The position numbers and the translations under genes are program-made. Shown in pieces: positions 25,123 to 36,780 of a stretch of 64,000 nucleotides of DNA. The DNA is from Thelonectria olida (lineage: Eukaryota; Ascomycota; Sordariomycetes; Hypocreales; Nectriaceae): the NCBI GenBank assembly GCA_020736575.1, contig JAGPYM010000004.1, forward strand, positions 1,798,001 through 1,862,000. Reading direction: 5' to 3'. The notes beneath the pieces are model-generated. The model made no database searches. It was not told the DNA's origin and worked only from the letters and a program-made list of their open reading frames with translations. Positions within the stretch are counted from its first letter, which is position 1. Every line of letters starts with the position of its first letter.

Positions 25123-27594
25123 CGGGCCGAGCACCTGAAAGAATACAATATCAACGAGCGCATTGGAGCAAGAGATGGGACGGATACAAACGGCTTCGGA
25201 TGGGAACCAAGATGGAACAAGGACGAGACATGGGACGGAAGACTGTGAGATACCCTTTGGGAGCATTATTGGACGGGACACGGACATGACGACTCAGTTT
25301 GGAAAGCAATTTAGCCATCTCGCATTTCTTGTTAACAGCATAGTTTATGTAATTAATGATAACCCAGGTAGGGACTTTATGAAATAACTGCGGCATTCGC
25401 ACACTTGGGTCTAGGATGACGCCAATGCGGAGGATGCGTCAAGACTGTCACAGGCCACACACAAAACCACGACGAGGATCACGACGATTCACTCTTGAAA
25501 AAACTCGGTGAAACAAGCGCCGACGGAAAACGTCCAACGTCGGCGGTAAGGAAAACCAGGAGTGTCAAGACTTTGAAACGCGTTGCGTGTTGGGCGGTGG
25601 CGACAGAACGATCCCTGAACCCCGCACCAGCGTTCAGCATTGAGAAAAAGGATGGATGGATAGGCAGCTAAGAATAGCAGAGTCGTGTGCCAATCGAGCT
25701 TGATGCAGATGCGTTTTGTTTGTGGAGGGAGAGGTTGGGGTGGGGACCGTGGGTGAATCGGAAGAGATGGAAGCAGCATGGAGGATTCTGTTGATCAATC
25801 TCACCTCATCTTTTACTGCAGCATTTGATGAGGGGAAACGTCCATACATACGAACGGCACATTCAGGTGGCATCATTCAGTGACATGCCAAGCCACGGAT
25901 AGTAAGGAGGTCGCAAAAGGAGGACCAGGACTGGAAGGCAAAGGGGACGGTCCAGATCGTGGCCGATTTCGAGGGAGAAGGGGTCCCCACGTACAAGCCA
26001 CCACCACGATTCAGCTGGCGGGTGCGCGAAGGTGTCACTTTTCAGCTGTTCGGCGACATGTTGACGGGCTGGCTCTACATCTCACACTTCTTCCTTCGGC
26101 TTCTTGCAACCGAACGGGAACGGGCGGCAACGGGCTGCAGCAAAGGGAGAGTCGAGCGGTTCATGCAACACAAATTGGCCAGTTTCTGGCGGTATGACGT
26201 TTGGAACTGTCGCAGAAGATTGGTTTCCCGAGGGGATTCGTAGGTCCTGATGTGTTTGTTGGACAAGGCGGTCGCGGTCGCGGCCACGGCCAACGTACGG
26301 AGTAAGTTATGTACGGAGCATCCTGGTGGCTGCGTAACTGGGGCGTGGCTTGGGTTGAGGTCTTTGGTCGCAGGAACACCTGCAATTGCCTCGACTTGTC
26401 TTGTTAAGTCAGCGGAACCGACGGCTGAAAGAGAGCAAAGATCCGGCTCCCGAACACGACGACGAACACAGCGTCTTTCGCAAACAAAAGGAAAAACTTT
26501 GACCTGCCAAGTCTGGCAAGTGGGACACAAGGACACCACCTCGCACACACGCCAACTTGGACCAGCCACCACCCAGAGCTTCCATCTTCTTGATGGCGAA
26601 GGGTTGGGGTTTCATCATGGGGTTCGTTGGTTTCCCGGGCAAAAGAGATGACCATGATTTAGCTTGTCCAAGGCACTGGCCACATCTTGGTTCTCGCAAA
26701 CCAATCTCGATGCGAATTCGAGATCTTACGCAGCAACTGGCTACATGCATGTTTTGTGATGGCTTCTTCAGCCTGCAAGTAACCACCTAAGCTGTTCTCG
26801 TCACTGCATGGCTAGCTGCATCTCGCCGTCTGCATCGCCTCCATCTCGGCCGGATATCGATTGACGTGTGGTTCCTGCCCCAAGACCCCTGGTCTCATTG
26901 CGTCTCACTGTCTCACAATGAGCTTCAGTGGCTGCCCGTGTGGTGGAGCACGACGAACCGAGTCGTGTCCTAGAAGCTGGCCCAAGAAGGAGGTGATGGC
27001 CGGGGAAGAGGGAGAACATGAACAAGAAGTATGGAGAAGGACAAGGGCGCCTATGTAGCACATAACAAGAATAATGGAACATGTTCCTTGGATGCTTTGT
27101 CGACCTACACGAACACCCAACAAGGCGGACAAGGAACAGAGAATAGCCACAAAAACCTGGAACAGGCCATTGCTTGCGACAGCGACCTGACGGACCTACG
27201 TAACTATTCGTACCGGTGGAGAGGATTCTACTAAGCTTTAGGCTCAGCCGCCATCCAACATCCACATCCGAGTTGATCCCTCCCCAATTCCCCATCCCGT
27301 CACCTTGGATCCCAGCAATTCTTCCTCAACCTTTCTCCTTACAGTTTCCTTTTCCTTCCCAGTTTTCCTCCCACATCCTTGACGAATCTCCTTTTAACTC
27401 TTGTCTCTCCTCGGTTTTTGGAAGTTTTTTGTTTTCGCTTTTTTCCTTCTTCTTCCTAGCTTCTCCAATCGACAAAATCTCCGAATTTCGACCACCCTCC
27501 TAAGCCATCGTCGTCATCGCAGCCGCCCACGCACATGCCGTCGTGAACCAGCCTCGCCGATCCCGACTCCTCCCCTCCCCGTCCTCCTACAATC
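25123..27594. other. 2.5 kb intergenic region
   Basis: Long promoter and leader region of the NIPA gene. Many overlapping open frames of 60-165 codons exist on both strands with Cys/Arg/Ser-rich translations and no domain; none is called. The CT-rich leader at 27320-27470 is listed separately. Confidence 0.5.
27320..27470 (+). promoter_or_regulatory. CT-rich leader tract of the NIPA gene
   Basis: Strongly pyrimidine-rich sequence (many CTTTCTCC, TTTTCC and TCTTCTTC blocks) 125-275 bp before the ATG at 27595. By analogy with other fungal genes this marks the core promoter and transcription start. It contains CAG acceptor-like sites, so a 5' UTR intron is possible. Confidence 0.45.
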
Positions 27595-29665
27595 ATGGAC
27601 GTCGACCTCTTCGAAAGAAATGGCATATCCACCGGAGATTCGAGCGAACGTCCCAGCTGGTACAAGGCCGTGGGCATAGGCCTTGCCATCGGATCCGGCC
27701 TCTTCATCGGCGTCTCGTTCGTTATGAAAAAGGTCGGCCTGCTGCGGGCAAACGAAAAATACCATGAAGTCGCCGGCGAGGGCTATGGATACCTCAAGAA
27801 CGCCTACTGGTGGGGGGGCATGACGCTTATGATCATCGGCGAGATCTGCAACTTTGTCGCTTACGCCTTCACGGACGCCATCCTCGTTACGCCGCTCGGC
27901 GCTCTCTCCGTTGTCATCACCACCATCCTGTCAGCAATCTTCCTCAAGGAGCGCCTGAGCATGGTGGGCAAGGTTGCCTGCTTTCTCTGCATTGTTGGCT
28001 CCGTCGTCATCGTCATGAACGCGCCTCACTCGTCGTCGGTGTCCGATATCCAAGAGATGCAAAAATACGTCATTGCGCCCGGCTTCCTCTCCTACGCGGG
28101 TGTTATCATTGTCGGTTCAGTAATCACTGCCTTTTGGGCTGGTCCTAAATGGGGCAACAAGAACATGCTTGTGTACATTTCCATCTGCAGTTGGGTCGGC
28201 GGTCTCAGTGTTGTCTCAACCCAGGGTATCGGCGCCGCCATTATTGCCTGGATCGACGGCAAGCCTCAGTATAAAGAATGGTTCTTCTGGGTTCTGCTTG
28301 TTTTTGTCATCACCACCCTCTTGACCGAGATTATCTTTCTCAATGTAAGCAAACCCCCCGGTCTCCAGCGTTCTCTCATCGCAAAGACTGACTCTCCCCT
28401 AGAAAGCTCTCAACATCTTCAATGCTGCCCTAGTCACCCCCACCTACTACGTCTACTTTACCAGCACCACCATTATTACGTCCGCCATCCTATTCCAGGG
28501 CTTCAAGGGCACTGCCTCGTCTATTGTTACCGTTGTGCTTGGCTTCTTAACCATTTGCTCAGGTGTCGTATTATTACAGCTCTCAAAATCCGCCAAAGAT
28601 GTGCCAGACGCCGCCGTGTTCAGTGGTGATCTTGATCAGATTCACACCATTGCCGAGCAGGAACAACCCGAGTCGGAACCCAAGGCCGATGCGATCCGAG
28701 GAACCGCTGCGATTATGCGACAAATTTCACAGCGACGACTAAGAATGGAGGCCGACGAGTTGAAACGAATGAATGAGGAGAAGATGATGATGGAGACCAT
28801 GGAGCCCATCAGTGAAGATGGCCAACCGCAGTGGGAATGGGACGGAATCAGACGAAGAAGGACCATGACGATGCGGTCTCAAACTCACAGCATACATTCC
28901 AGGCCGCCAACAACATCCCCAGCACCTCCCGTACCCCGATTGCCCACACCAGGCACTCCCCGCATAGCTCATCCGCCGCTGGGCATGTCTCACTTCCCTA
29001 CCGACGATGACGACGACTACGACGCAGACCACGACCGAAGCACCATCTTTTCGAGTATCGCAGGTACGATACGCAGGCAAAGAGGCCTTAGCAAGGCATC
29101 CTCTTTGTTGCCGTACGACGAGCATCCAGAAGGAAAGTCTCGCAGTCCAATGCATCCTGTGCCCCTGACGGAAATTACGGTGCCTCAACAACGGCCCGAT
29201 GACGAGGCTGGCGCTTATTACGGCAACACACGGGAGCACATTTACGAGCCGGACGCCGAGACTTACCACACCGCGCCTTCCGGTAGCGGCCAGAGCCTTG
29301 CCCCGACACCTCCGCCGCACGGCACCAAGCGACAGTTCTCCTTTTCCAACGTTTTCCGAAGACCGCAGTCATCTCGCATCTCTGAACCTACTGAGGAAGA
29401 GCGCGTGGGGCTGGTCAAGGATGGCAAGACGGAGCCGCGTGGCCACGTGCGGCAAGATAGTCGGGAAAGTGACAGCCAAGAAGAATCAAGTGTTGATGAT
29501 GGACCTTATGACGACCACGACAAGTCCTATGACGAAGGCATCCACGATCCGCGGCACGATAGACGACATGATCATCGCAGACACGACTCAGATCACCGCG
29601 ACTACGACCGATCTCAGGGCGGAGGCGCCGGCGCAGGTAGAGGTGGAGGGGCTGCCTTCCTCTAA
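27595..29665 (+). CDS. NIPA-type magnesium transporter (DUF803) with long disordered tail
   Basis: Two exons (27595-28344, 28403-29665; 58 bp intron) encode 670 residues. The N-terminal 330 residues form the nine-helix NIPA/DMT-like fold: GIGLAIGSGLFIGVSFVMKK, GGMTLMIIGEICNFVAYAF, ATPLG-type motif VTPLGALSVVITTILSAIFL, LGAxG-like CIVGSVVIVMNAP, and, after splicing, LNKALNIFNAALVTPTYYV, which is diagnostic. Animal NIPA proteins carry Mg2+ at the plasma membrane and endosomes; fungal homologues are presumed to do the same. The C-terminal 340 residues are unusual: predicted disordered, with a Met/Arg-rich helix, many Pro/Thr stretches and a His/Asp-rich end (HDRRHDHRRHDSDHRDYDRS) followed by glycines. 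Confidence 0.93.
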
Positions 29666-30428
29666 AATGAGGGCTGGGTGCGCGGTGTACAAATGAATGC
29701 ATTTGCAAGGCGTTTCGGGGCGTTTCCTTTGGTGCTTTTTGCTTCACGACACAAGACTTCTTGTTTGGATCGAGGCCTCGACTGCCATCATCACGACTGT
29801 ATACCTTTTATCGCGGAACCTCCCTGTTTGTACCTCCCTATGACTTAGACACACCCCTTTTGGATGGAAGCACACGCACCGTACATGATTCGAACAGCGG
29901 TATATAAAGCGAGGTTGTCTCTGGGCGAAGACGAGACATCTTATGGGCTGGATATCGGTAGCAACGCGACATGAATCAAAATTAGTAGTTTTACGTCGAC
30001 TTTTCGAGTGCTGTTCGTCACGTTGCACAACCAAGCAAAACCAGTTCGACTCGAGTTGTTCGAGCTGCACGGGGGAACGGAGTTTGTCCGATATGCTCGT
30101 TCCCGTATGCTGGCTCCCGAATCATGAAGATCATGTGAGAGAGACATCAGTCGAGTCTTGCTTGCTCTTCATGATGCATCTTCATTGACCGACGACAGAT
30201 TGAGTAAAGCAAGAAATACGAATACATGTCCCTGTAATCCGAAAACGCCGCCGCCATGTATTCGCTGCCGCAATGCCATGCCGCTCCAACTCCAAAGTGA
30301 AGATTCAAAAAGCAAAGTCCGGAAAAAAGTCACATCCTGCCCTGTCTGTATCAAACAAATGTTTTCGTCAAGCCCTCGCGTCTCTCTTTATGCTCGGCGT
30401 CCATCGACGGTGTTTGGTGTTGAGGGGT
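29666..30428. other. Convergent 3' region between NIPA and CHIP-like genes
   Basis: About 760 bp downstream of both genes. No coding signature. A direct TATATAA-like sequence near 29900 has no evident gene. Confidence 0.6.
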
Positions 30429-31379
30429 TTACCAATCCACGGCCCAGCCGTTCTCGTCCAGGAACTCTTCGCACGCTTGCTTGAGCCCCAGGTTCGGACG
30501 CAGCTCGGTCGGCCGCAGAGGTTCGCGCGTGAGGGGGTCGATCTGATGGCGTCGGAGGTGTTCCATTATCGAGGCGCGTTCGTATGATTTTCCCGTCTTT
30601 GTCTAGGCGTCTCACGTTAGTAAAACAAAAGCGGCGAGTGGGCTGAGACATGTGGTTGGGGGGGGGGGGCTTACTATGACGGGATCGATCATGATGCCAA
30701 AGCTAATGTCGTCAATCGCCCACTCGGGAACCTCTCGCCTCTTCTCGCCGTCGGACCGCGCCCGCTCGAATATCTCCTTCATGCGCGCCGCCTTGGCGTC
30801 GCACTCGTCCTCAATCTCCCGCTTCTCGGCATCGTCCATGGCGTCGGCGACATCGGCCTCTCGCTGCGCCTTCAGCAGATCCAGCACATCGCGCTCCAAT
30901 TCCTTGGTTTCCCGCAACCGCTTGCGCTCGCGGTCGTCCCAGCGGTCCTTCTTGGCCTTGAGAACGAGGGCGGTGACGGCGGCGAGCGACTTGTCGTTTG
31001 TGGCGGCGCAGATGGCGTGGGCGCGCAGGGCGCTGGCGAGGCCGCCGTCGAAGTCGCGGAGGCTGAGCTGGGCCTGGGCGAGGTAGTAGTGGGCCTTCAT
31101 GTTGTCCGGGGCGAGGAGCAGGCAGGCGTCGCAGTCGGCGATGACGGAGTCCCAGAGGAGGAGCTTGAGGCGGGCCATGGCGCGGTTGGTGTAGAGGGCG
31201 GGGTTCTTGGAGTCGGCGATGATGCTATCCGCAGTCGTCCACGTCAGTCACGGTTGGGTTGGCTTGGAGGGGAGGAGTGGGAAGACGCACGCTTTGGAGT
31301 ACAAGCTGTCGGCGCCGACATAGTCGCCGGCCAGGAAGCAATGGTTGCCCTCCTCCTTTAATCTCAGCGAGGAAGACAT
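30429..31379 (-). CDS. CHIP/STUB1-like TPR-U-box E3 ubiquitin ligase
   Basis: Three exons (31379-31291, 31224-30675, 30602-30429) encode 270 residues. The N-terminus MSSSLRLKEEGNHCFLAGDY starts three tetratricopeptide repeats that in CHIP bind the EEVD tails of Hsp70/Hsp90 (helices with LYTNRAMARLKL, KAHYYLAQAQLSL). A charged coiled coil follows (DRWDDRERKRLRETKELER). The last exon completes a U-box: IDDISFGIMIDPVI, TKTGKSYERASIMEHL, DPLTREPL, then NLGLKQACEEFLDENGWA. Length and domain order match human CHIP. It would ubiquitinate chaperone-bound misfolded clients in the cytosol. The second intron holds a run of 12 G on the plus strand (30658-30669) close to its donor. Confidence 0.92.
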
Positions 31380-32396
31380 GGTGAATGTGGTGTCTATTCC
31401 AGGGATAGGCGGATACGGGTGCAACAAACAAGAGGAGCAAATAGGTGGTGTGTAGCTCTCCGGAGAGCTCGGCGCAACAGCAGACGAGAGACGGGCTCTA
31501 TTAGTAATTCACAAAACGATGCAACAACCAAGCGGTGAATAGGTGCAAAGAGGGCAAGGGTCCAGTAAAGGACTGCCGAAGAGTGACCAACAGAAGGGAG
31601 GGGAGGTGAGTGCAGGTATATTCGTAGGTGAGTTGAAAGAGAATAGAGGCAAGGTTGACGGCTGGTGAGGGGCAGTAAGTAGTCAACACACCAAGGCAGA
31701 TTGCCAGTTGGAGGAGGAGACAAGAGACAGAGACAGGGTCACACCCTCGAGCTAAGGCCTGGAGGGGACCCTTATTATTGCTTTGCCCCCCTGGGCTTGT
31801 ATTCCGGAGCCGGGGGGGGCGTCAACCATTGGATTTACTAAGCGCGAACCGCTGTCGTGTCGTGCGTAGAACGTTCGAGAAGCGGGGGAGGACATGGATA
31901 GATTCAATGGTGCATAGGTCAACCAACGAACTAATTCATCATTGCACTTCACTTGTTCATTGTTGACATCGAGAGGAAGGAAGTCTTTCAACCCCAAATC
32001 AAGTTTGTTTGAGACCCCGTATCTGCCGACCCCCCATTCTCCACGTCTCTGCCAATTCCAGCTGCTCGGGTCACTGTAGTGAGATTCTCTCTTTCACAGG
32101 CAAAGAGGCCATCACCTTGTCCATCAAAATATTCCACGGTCACCAATGGTGCTCTTATTAAATCCTCCGCCCAAGTCCGTTCCAAAGAAAAATTCCAAAA
32201 AGAAAAAACAATCGATTCCAAACTCCATGAAAGCAGGTGCAAGTGCATATGCTATGCCCGGCATACCAAATCTTGATGAGGTGAAATACGACTGAGAACT
32301 TGATCAAGCTCCAGAAGTGCCACTGCCGCCATCAGAAAAGCAAGTTGAGCGCAAAAACAGAACCAGTTTGTATATCTGGGTACTCGAGAGAAGTAT
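31380..32396. other. Intergenic region between CHIP-like and P450 genes
   Basis: Promoter region of the CHIP-like gene and downstream region of the P450. No gene recognised; short open frames lack signatures. Confidence 0.55.
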
Positions 32397-34298
32397 TTAC
32401 AACTTTCGAAGGTGGACCAACAACTTCTCCTTGGGGCGAAGGGTGAAAGAAGGGCTGGCAATCTCAATAGGACCGGTGTGATAGGCGTCGATCTGGAAGC
32501 GAGAGACAAGCTCCGCGAGCATGATCTTCATCTCGATGATAGTGAGGTTCTTGCCAATGCACATGCGAGGTCCGTTGTGGAAAGTCTCAAAGGCAAACTT
32601 GTTCTTGTGAGGGCCTTCTTTGGCAAGCCAGCGGTCAGGGTTGAACTCCTGAGCGTCCTCGCCCCAGATAGAAGGGTGCAAGTTCACAATAGCGGGCGAA
32701 AGCTGGATCACAGTGCCCTGAGGGATGAAGGTGCCGGCGATTTCCATGTCGACGATAGCCTCACGAGGGGCCATGGGGACTATTGACACGTTAGTGCAGT
32801 GACACAGAGGAGGAACGGGGTAACTTACCAGCACAGTGGTGACGGAGAACTTCCATGACAAAGCTCTGAAGGTATTGGCCCTTCTCGACGCTAGCGCCAG
32901 CGTGCCTGAGGTTGAGAATCTCGCTGCGGATACGCTGTTGGATATACTGGCGCTTAGAAAGCTCGTGGATAGCCCAGGTGATAGAGCAGGCAGTGGTGTC
33001 GTGTCCTGTTTATCAGAGGTTAGCACAAACGAAGCATCAAGGTAGTCGATATTCGTGAGGGGTCTTACCGAGAACGAGGAGGTTGATAACCTAGAAATGA
33101 ATAGTTAGCATGATAGTCTAGAAACGCCCGAGCAGGGATGGGAACAACTTACAGATTCAACAATGGCATCGATGTTCCAGTTAGAATCGGTATGGCTGAC
33201 GAGGCCCTGGAGAGCGTCATTTGGGAGGTCTTCCTCGCCGACTTTAATCCCCTCAAGACGAGAAGTGACAAAGAGGCGGACAAAGATGCGAGCCTCGTCG
33301 TAATAGCGCCGGAATTCGCGGGCCTCTTTCATAGGAAGATACTTGCGAATGGGGATAATAGAGTTAATATAGTTGATCAGGTGTCCCAGGGTAGTTGGCT
33401 GCATGGTCTTAGAGAATGCCATGTACAGAGGGGAGACATCAGATTCAACGTGGTTGAGGTCGACAGACAAAGTCTCAATGCAGATGACGTCGAGCACTGC
33501 CTTCTAGACATGGGTCTCAACTAATAATTGTTAGCATATTGTCATCAGAAAGGGCAAGGTATGCAGGGCTTACTATCAATCACTGCACAACCAGGTCCAA
33601 CCTTGTGGCCCAAGATATCACCGAGTTGGCTGGCCTTGCTCTGAATGGCATCGATATTGCGTCGGAGGCACTGGACAAGAAAGGGGCCTAGGAAGATAGT
33701 CAATATCAACTATCTTCAGAAAGGGAACTTGCAGCTGTGAACTCACGAGTCATGACGGCGCGCCGCAGCTTGTGGATGGCACCTTCAACAAACGGGAGGC
33801 CATCGCCGATAATCTCGTGGGCGAAAGTGCGGGCAAAGGCTGGCTTGACAAAAAGCTTGGCCTTGGTTTGAAGGATCTCGCGGTAAGCGACGACGTTGCT
33901 GGCCAAGAGAGTCTCCGAGTTTGCAAAGTTCAGGTATCGAATGAAAGGCGCGTCAGGCCATATCTTGGACCATTCCACAAACAGGTATGGGAGCCAAGAA
34001 ACCTTCAAGAACTTGGTCGACTGGCCGAGGAAGAAAGTGTTGTCCTGAGATTAATGTCAGCAAAGGGCACGAAGATCAGGGATGGGTTGGGTCGGTGACT
34101 TACCGAAGGGCCAGGCAAGTTACGGAGAGGCGAGCGGTAGAAAGGGTAGACGAAGACCCAGTAGATGAGCTTAGAACCAAAGAAGACGGGCGTGATGACG
34201 GCGGTAATGGTGAGACAAAGGAGGGTAATCTCAGTCCACAAGGCAGGGCGGTAGGCGAATGCCAGGAGGGCACAGACGAAACCGAGGTAGAACGACAT
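32397..34298 (-). pseudogene. Cytochrome P450 with an in-frame TAG stop at codon 208
   Basis: Seven exons (34298-34104, 34044-33747, 33687-33574, 33520-33153, 33090-33069, 33005-32829, 32779-32397) span 518 codons plus stop, a normal microsomal P450 length. Seen: N-terminal membrane anchor, proline hinge (NLPGPS), I-helix GHDTTA, ExxR in MEVLRHH, FNPDRW, and the haem loop FHNGPRMCIG with ligand Cys465. All splice phases agree. However, codon 208 (33506-33504) reads TAG within the otherwise conserved stretch between ETHV and KAVLDVICIETL. The only frame-keeping alternative uses a poor donor after GHK and would delete this conserved segment. Either a recent nonsense allele, readthrough, or a sequence error. 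Substrate unknown. Confidence 0.88.
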
Positions 34299-34845
34299 TG
34301 TGAAGTCCAAGAACTGATCGATGTCTGAGCAAGGTTGTGGTGTGAATAGTGAGGGCTCCAAGAGCCGATGAGGTTGATGAGAATGGGTGAGATGATAGAA
34401 GAAGTCGACGCCAAGTGCGAAGACCGAGTGAAGTTGAGGATGTGAACTCGAGATGAGGTTGAGGTAATGAGTTGATAGGATTAATAAGAGTGCTCCTAGA
34501 GCTGCTGGGGGTTATGAGGGTTGCGAAGTCAAGATTGAGTTGAAGTTGAGACCACAGAACTTGGGATGTGGTGTGCAGGAGAAGAAAACGGTGGGTGGGA
34601 ATGGCAGGAATTGAAGAAGTAGGAGGGTATTAAGCACGAGAGGTCAGGCACGTCCAGGGGGACAATAACAACACCATTTAGCAAGGCTGCCGGTCACGAC
34701 TCGCACCTCTTTTGACTCAGGAACGGCTTCTACTGCCCGATTTGGGGGGCTTGGCAAACATCTCGGAGCTGGCAGACAGCTGTCGAGCACTTCCGGTGCA
34801 GTTCCTGTGGACTGCCGGCCCGTCCTGTTGCCCAGTGGCTCGTGT
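34299..34845. other. Intergenic region upstream of the P450
   Basis: Contains the P450 promoter; a GA-rich stretch (34340-34640) reads as CT-rich on the P450 strand, a usual fungal promoter feature. No gene seen. Confidence 0.55.
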
Positions 34846-35680
34846 TTATTTGCTCAGGGGCCCGAATACGAACAGGCAGCGCACACGTAAGGGACACTGG
34901 CGAGGCTGGGTATAGCGAGACTGCATAATGACATCGACAGCGAGGTTGAGATCGGGGACGGCAGCTATTGTTCTCGTTACTGGACCTGTGACGAGGATTG
35001 GACTGCGTTTGCTTGCTTCGAAGAGGTCCACAAGTTGATCGGGCGGCCAAAGGCATTCCCCGGGCATCGGATCAGCCTGGCCATCCAGGTAAAGCCATTG
35101 TAGTCCCAAAAGGAGAAGCTATCCGAGTTATTGAGCTGGAGGGGTGAGTTATTGAGGTTTGCAGTGAGTCCATGAGGGTACATACCTTCGCAGACCAACC
35201 TGAAGCTCCTTGGGAGTTCTTGGATTGGTTGTACGAAGCATCTTTGGTTGATGTTTCACGTAGTCAGGTAGTTGAAGCTGGCTCTCGTTGGGATCTAGAG
35301 TATCTGGCAACGACAGTGGTGTGAAAGGAAAGTAAATCTTGAGAGACCACAACAGCTGCAAGATAAACACCCGCCAAGATGTTCCCCACGATCTCATGTT
35401 CATCACTGTGTGTGTGCTGATCAACAGTAACGGAACGAGGGTTCTCAACGATGCGTTCTCACGAACTCGGGCTGAACCGTGGAATATGGGACAGACACTT
35501 AAGACACTGTAATGGCGAGTCAGCGCATCACAGTGGCTTCGGGAGTGGCGTTCGTCTTGGTGTGTTGTACAAAACGTGGTCATGCAAGTCAGAGTGTGAC
35601 GTCCGCCGTAGTGGCTTGCGGCTGAAAACGTTCCAGATGGTTGCACTTGGGGGACTTGGCTTGGTAGTATTTCAGAGGCA
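34846..35680 (-). pseudogene. Remnant of an unrecognised protein-coding gene
   Basis: Minus-strand pieces here have clear coding bias (many GNN codons) but do not assemble into an intact gene. One piece reads DEHEIVGNILAGVYLAAVV and continues to SQREPASTT before an in-frame TGA; the same frame then resumes with DASYNQSKNSQGASGWSAK. A GTATGT donor (35185) and an acceptor at 35115 join it in phase to LLLLGLQWLYLDGQADP and ASKRSPILVTGPVTRTIAAV, ending at 34846. An upstream TGA is removed by a good GTGAGA/CAG intron (57 bp, ending in CACACAG near 35404). An alternative open frame of 179 codons covers 35688-35149. I do not recognise the family. It may be a decayed gene or a multi-exon gene I have mis-spliced. 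Confidence 0.4.
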
Positions 35681-36780
35681 CAATACAATCATGACGCTAT
35701 TTTGCAGTTCATGTCGTAGAATCGGCCAATTCGTTCATATGCCACAAAATAGGGGGAAAGGGTCACTTGGAAGTAGGCTCATCAACATCCTCTTTTCGTC
35801 TCCATCTCCGCTCGGCAAACACTCTTGGCTGCTGAAATAAACTCATGTGATGGCACTTGGTGCGTTTCAGCAGTGTTGTCTTTCAAAATCGTCGAGTTCG
35901 TTTGGTGCGTGCTGTCGACCGGCCGACGGCCGTGTTTTTCGTCCCTCCTAACACTCCCAGTTCAAGACTCGCAAACGCCGGTTCCGACTCTCAAATGTCA
36001 TTGCAGATGATGTCAAAGCATCACAAAGAAACGGCCGAGAAATGATCACCCATACAAAGTATGGTAGTAGCCTGAACACGACCGCCCACCTTGTTCTGAT
36101 GCGCAGCCCTGTTTGGGGAACACAACATACGAATCGTACCAACTCGTGTCACTCTCTATTCCGCCTTGGAAATTCCCCGATCGATGCCTTTATCCTGCTG
36201 CTTTCCGCCTAAAGCGTGCTGCGATCGCGGGTATTTGGCCTCAAGCTTACCTACTCACAAAATGCATCCATCCACTGCTCACCATCACGTCAACCCTCTT
36301 ACCACCCATACTCGCGCAACCTCATGCCCATATCGTGCTCTCGCTAACGTGTCAGTGAGGCAGTGTGCGGCCCTCCCACCCATCCCAAATCATCACACAT
36401 CGGCCCGTTATTGCCATTCTTCGGCCGAGCCACGAGTCAACACCATACAATCAAGAGAAGAGTGTTGGCCCGCGAAGGATCGTAGTGATTACCCTTTCAG
36501 CCGTGATAGGTTCGAAAGCCTCCTTGCCCCAGAAATGATCCTCGTCCGTAAGCTGAGCTTACCTGACCACCGTTCCCGGGTTTGCTGGTTTTTTGTTCGT
36601 CGTCACAAAGCGGTGGATAAAAACAGGATGCAATAATATGATACCGGGATAAGTATTTATACATTTGTGAACAGTTTATCTATTCAATATGTCCCCTCAC
36701 TTGTAGCCCAGTGTTTCTGTGTCTTCGGCATCTGTCGAGTTTAGTGAGGACATAACCTTTCGCTCCGATTATCTAACAAG
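35681..36780. other. Intergenic region upstream of the MFS gene
   Basis: No gene signature. The last 150 bp are AT-richer and include the likely core promoter of the MFS transporter. Confidence 0.55.

Noticed and set aside
26075..26572. 165-codon minus-strand open frame upstream of the NIPA gene
   Set aside because: No family signature, poor codon bias and several overlapping frames on the other strand.
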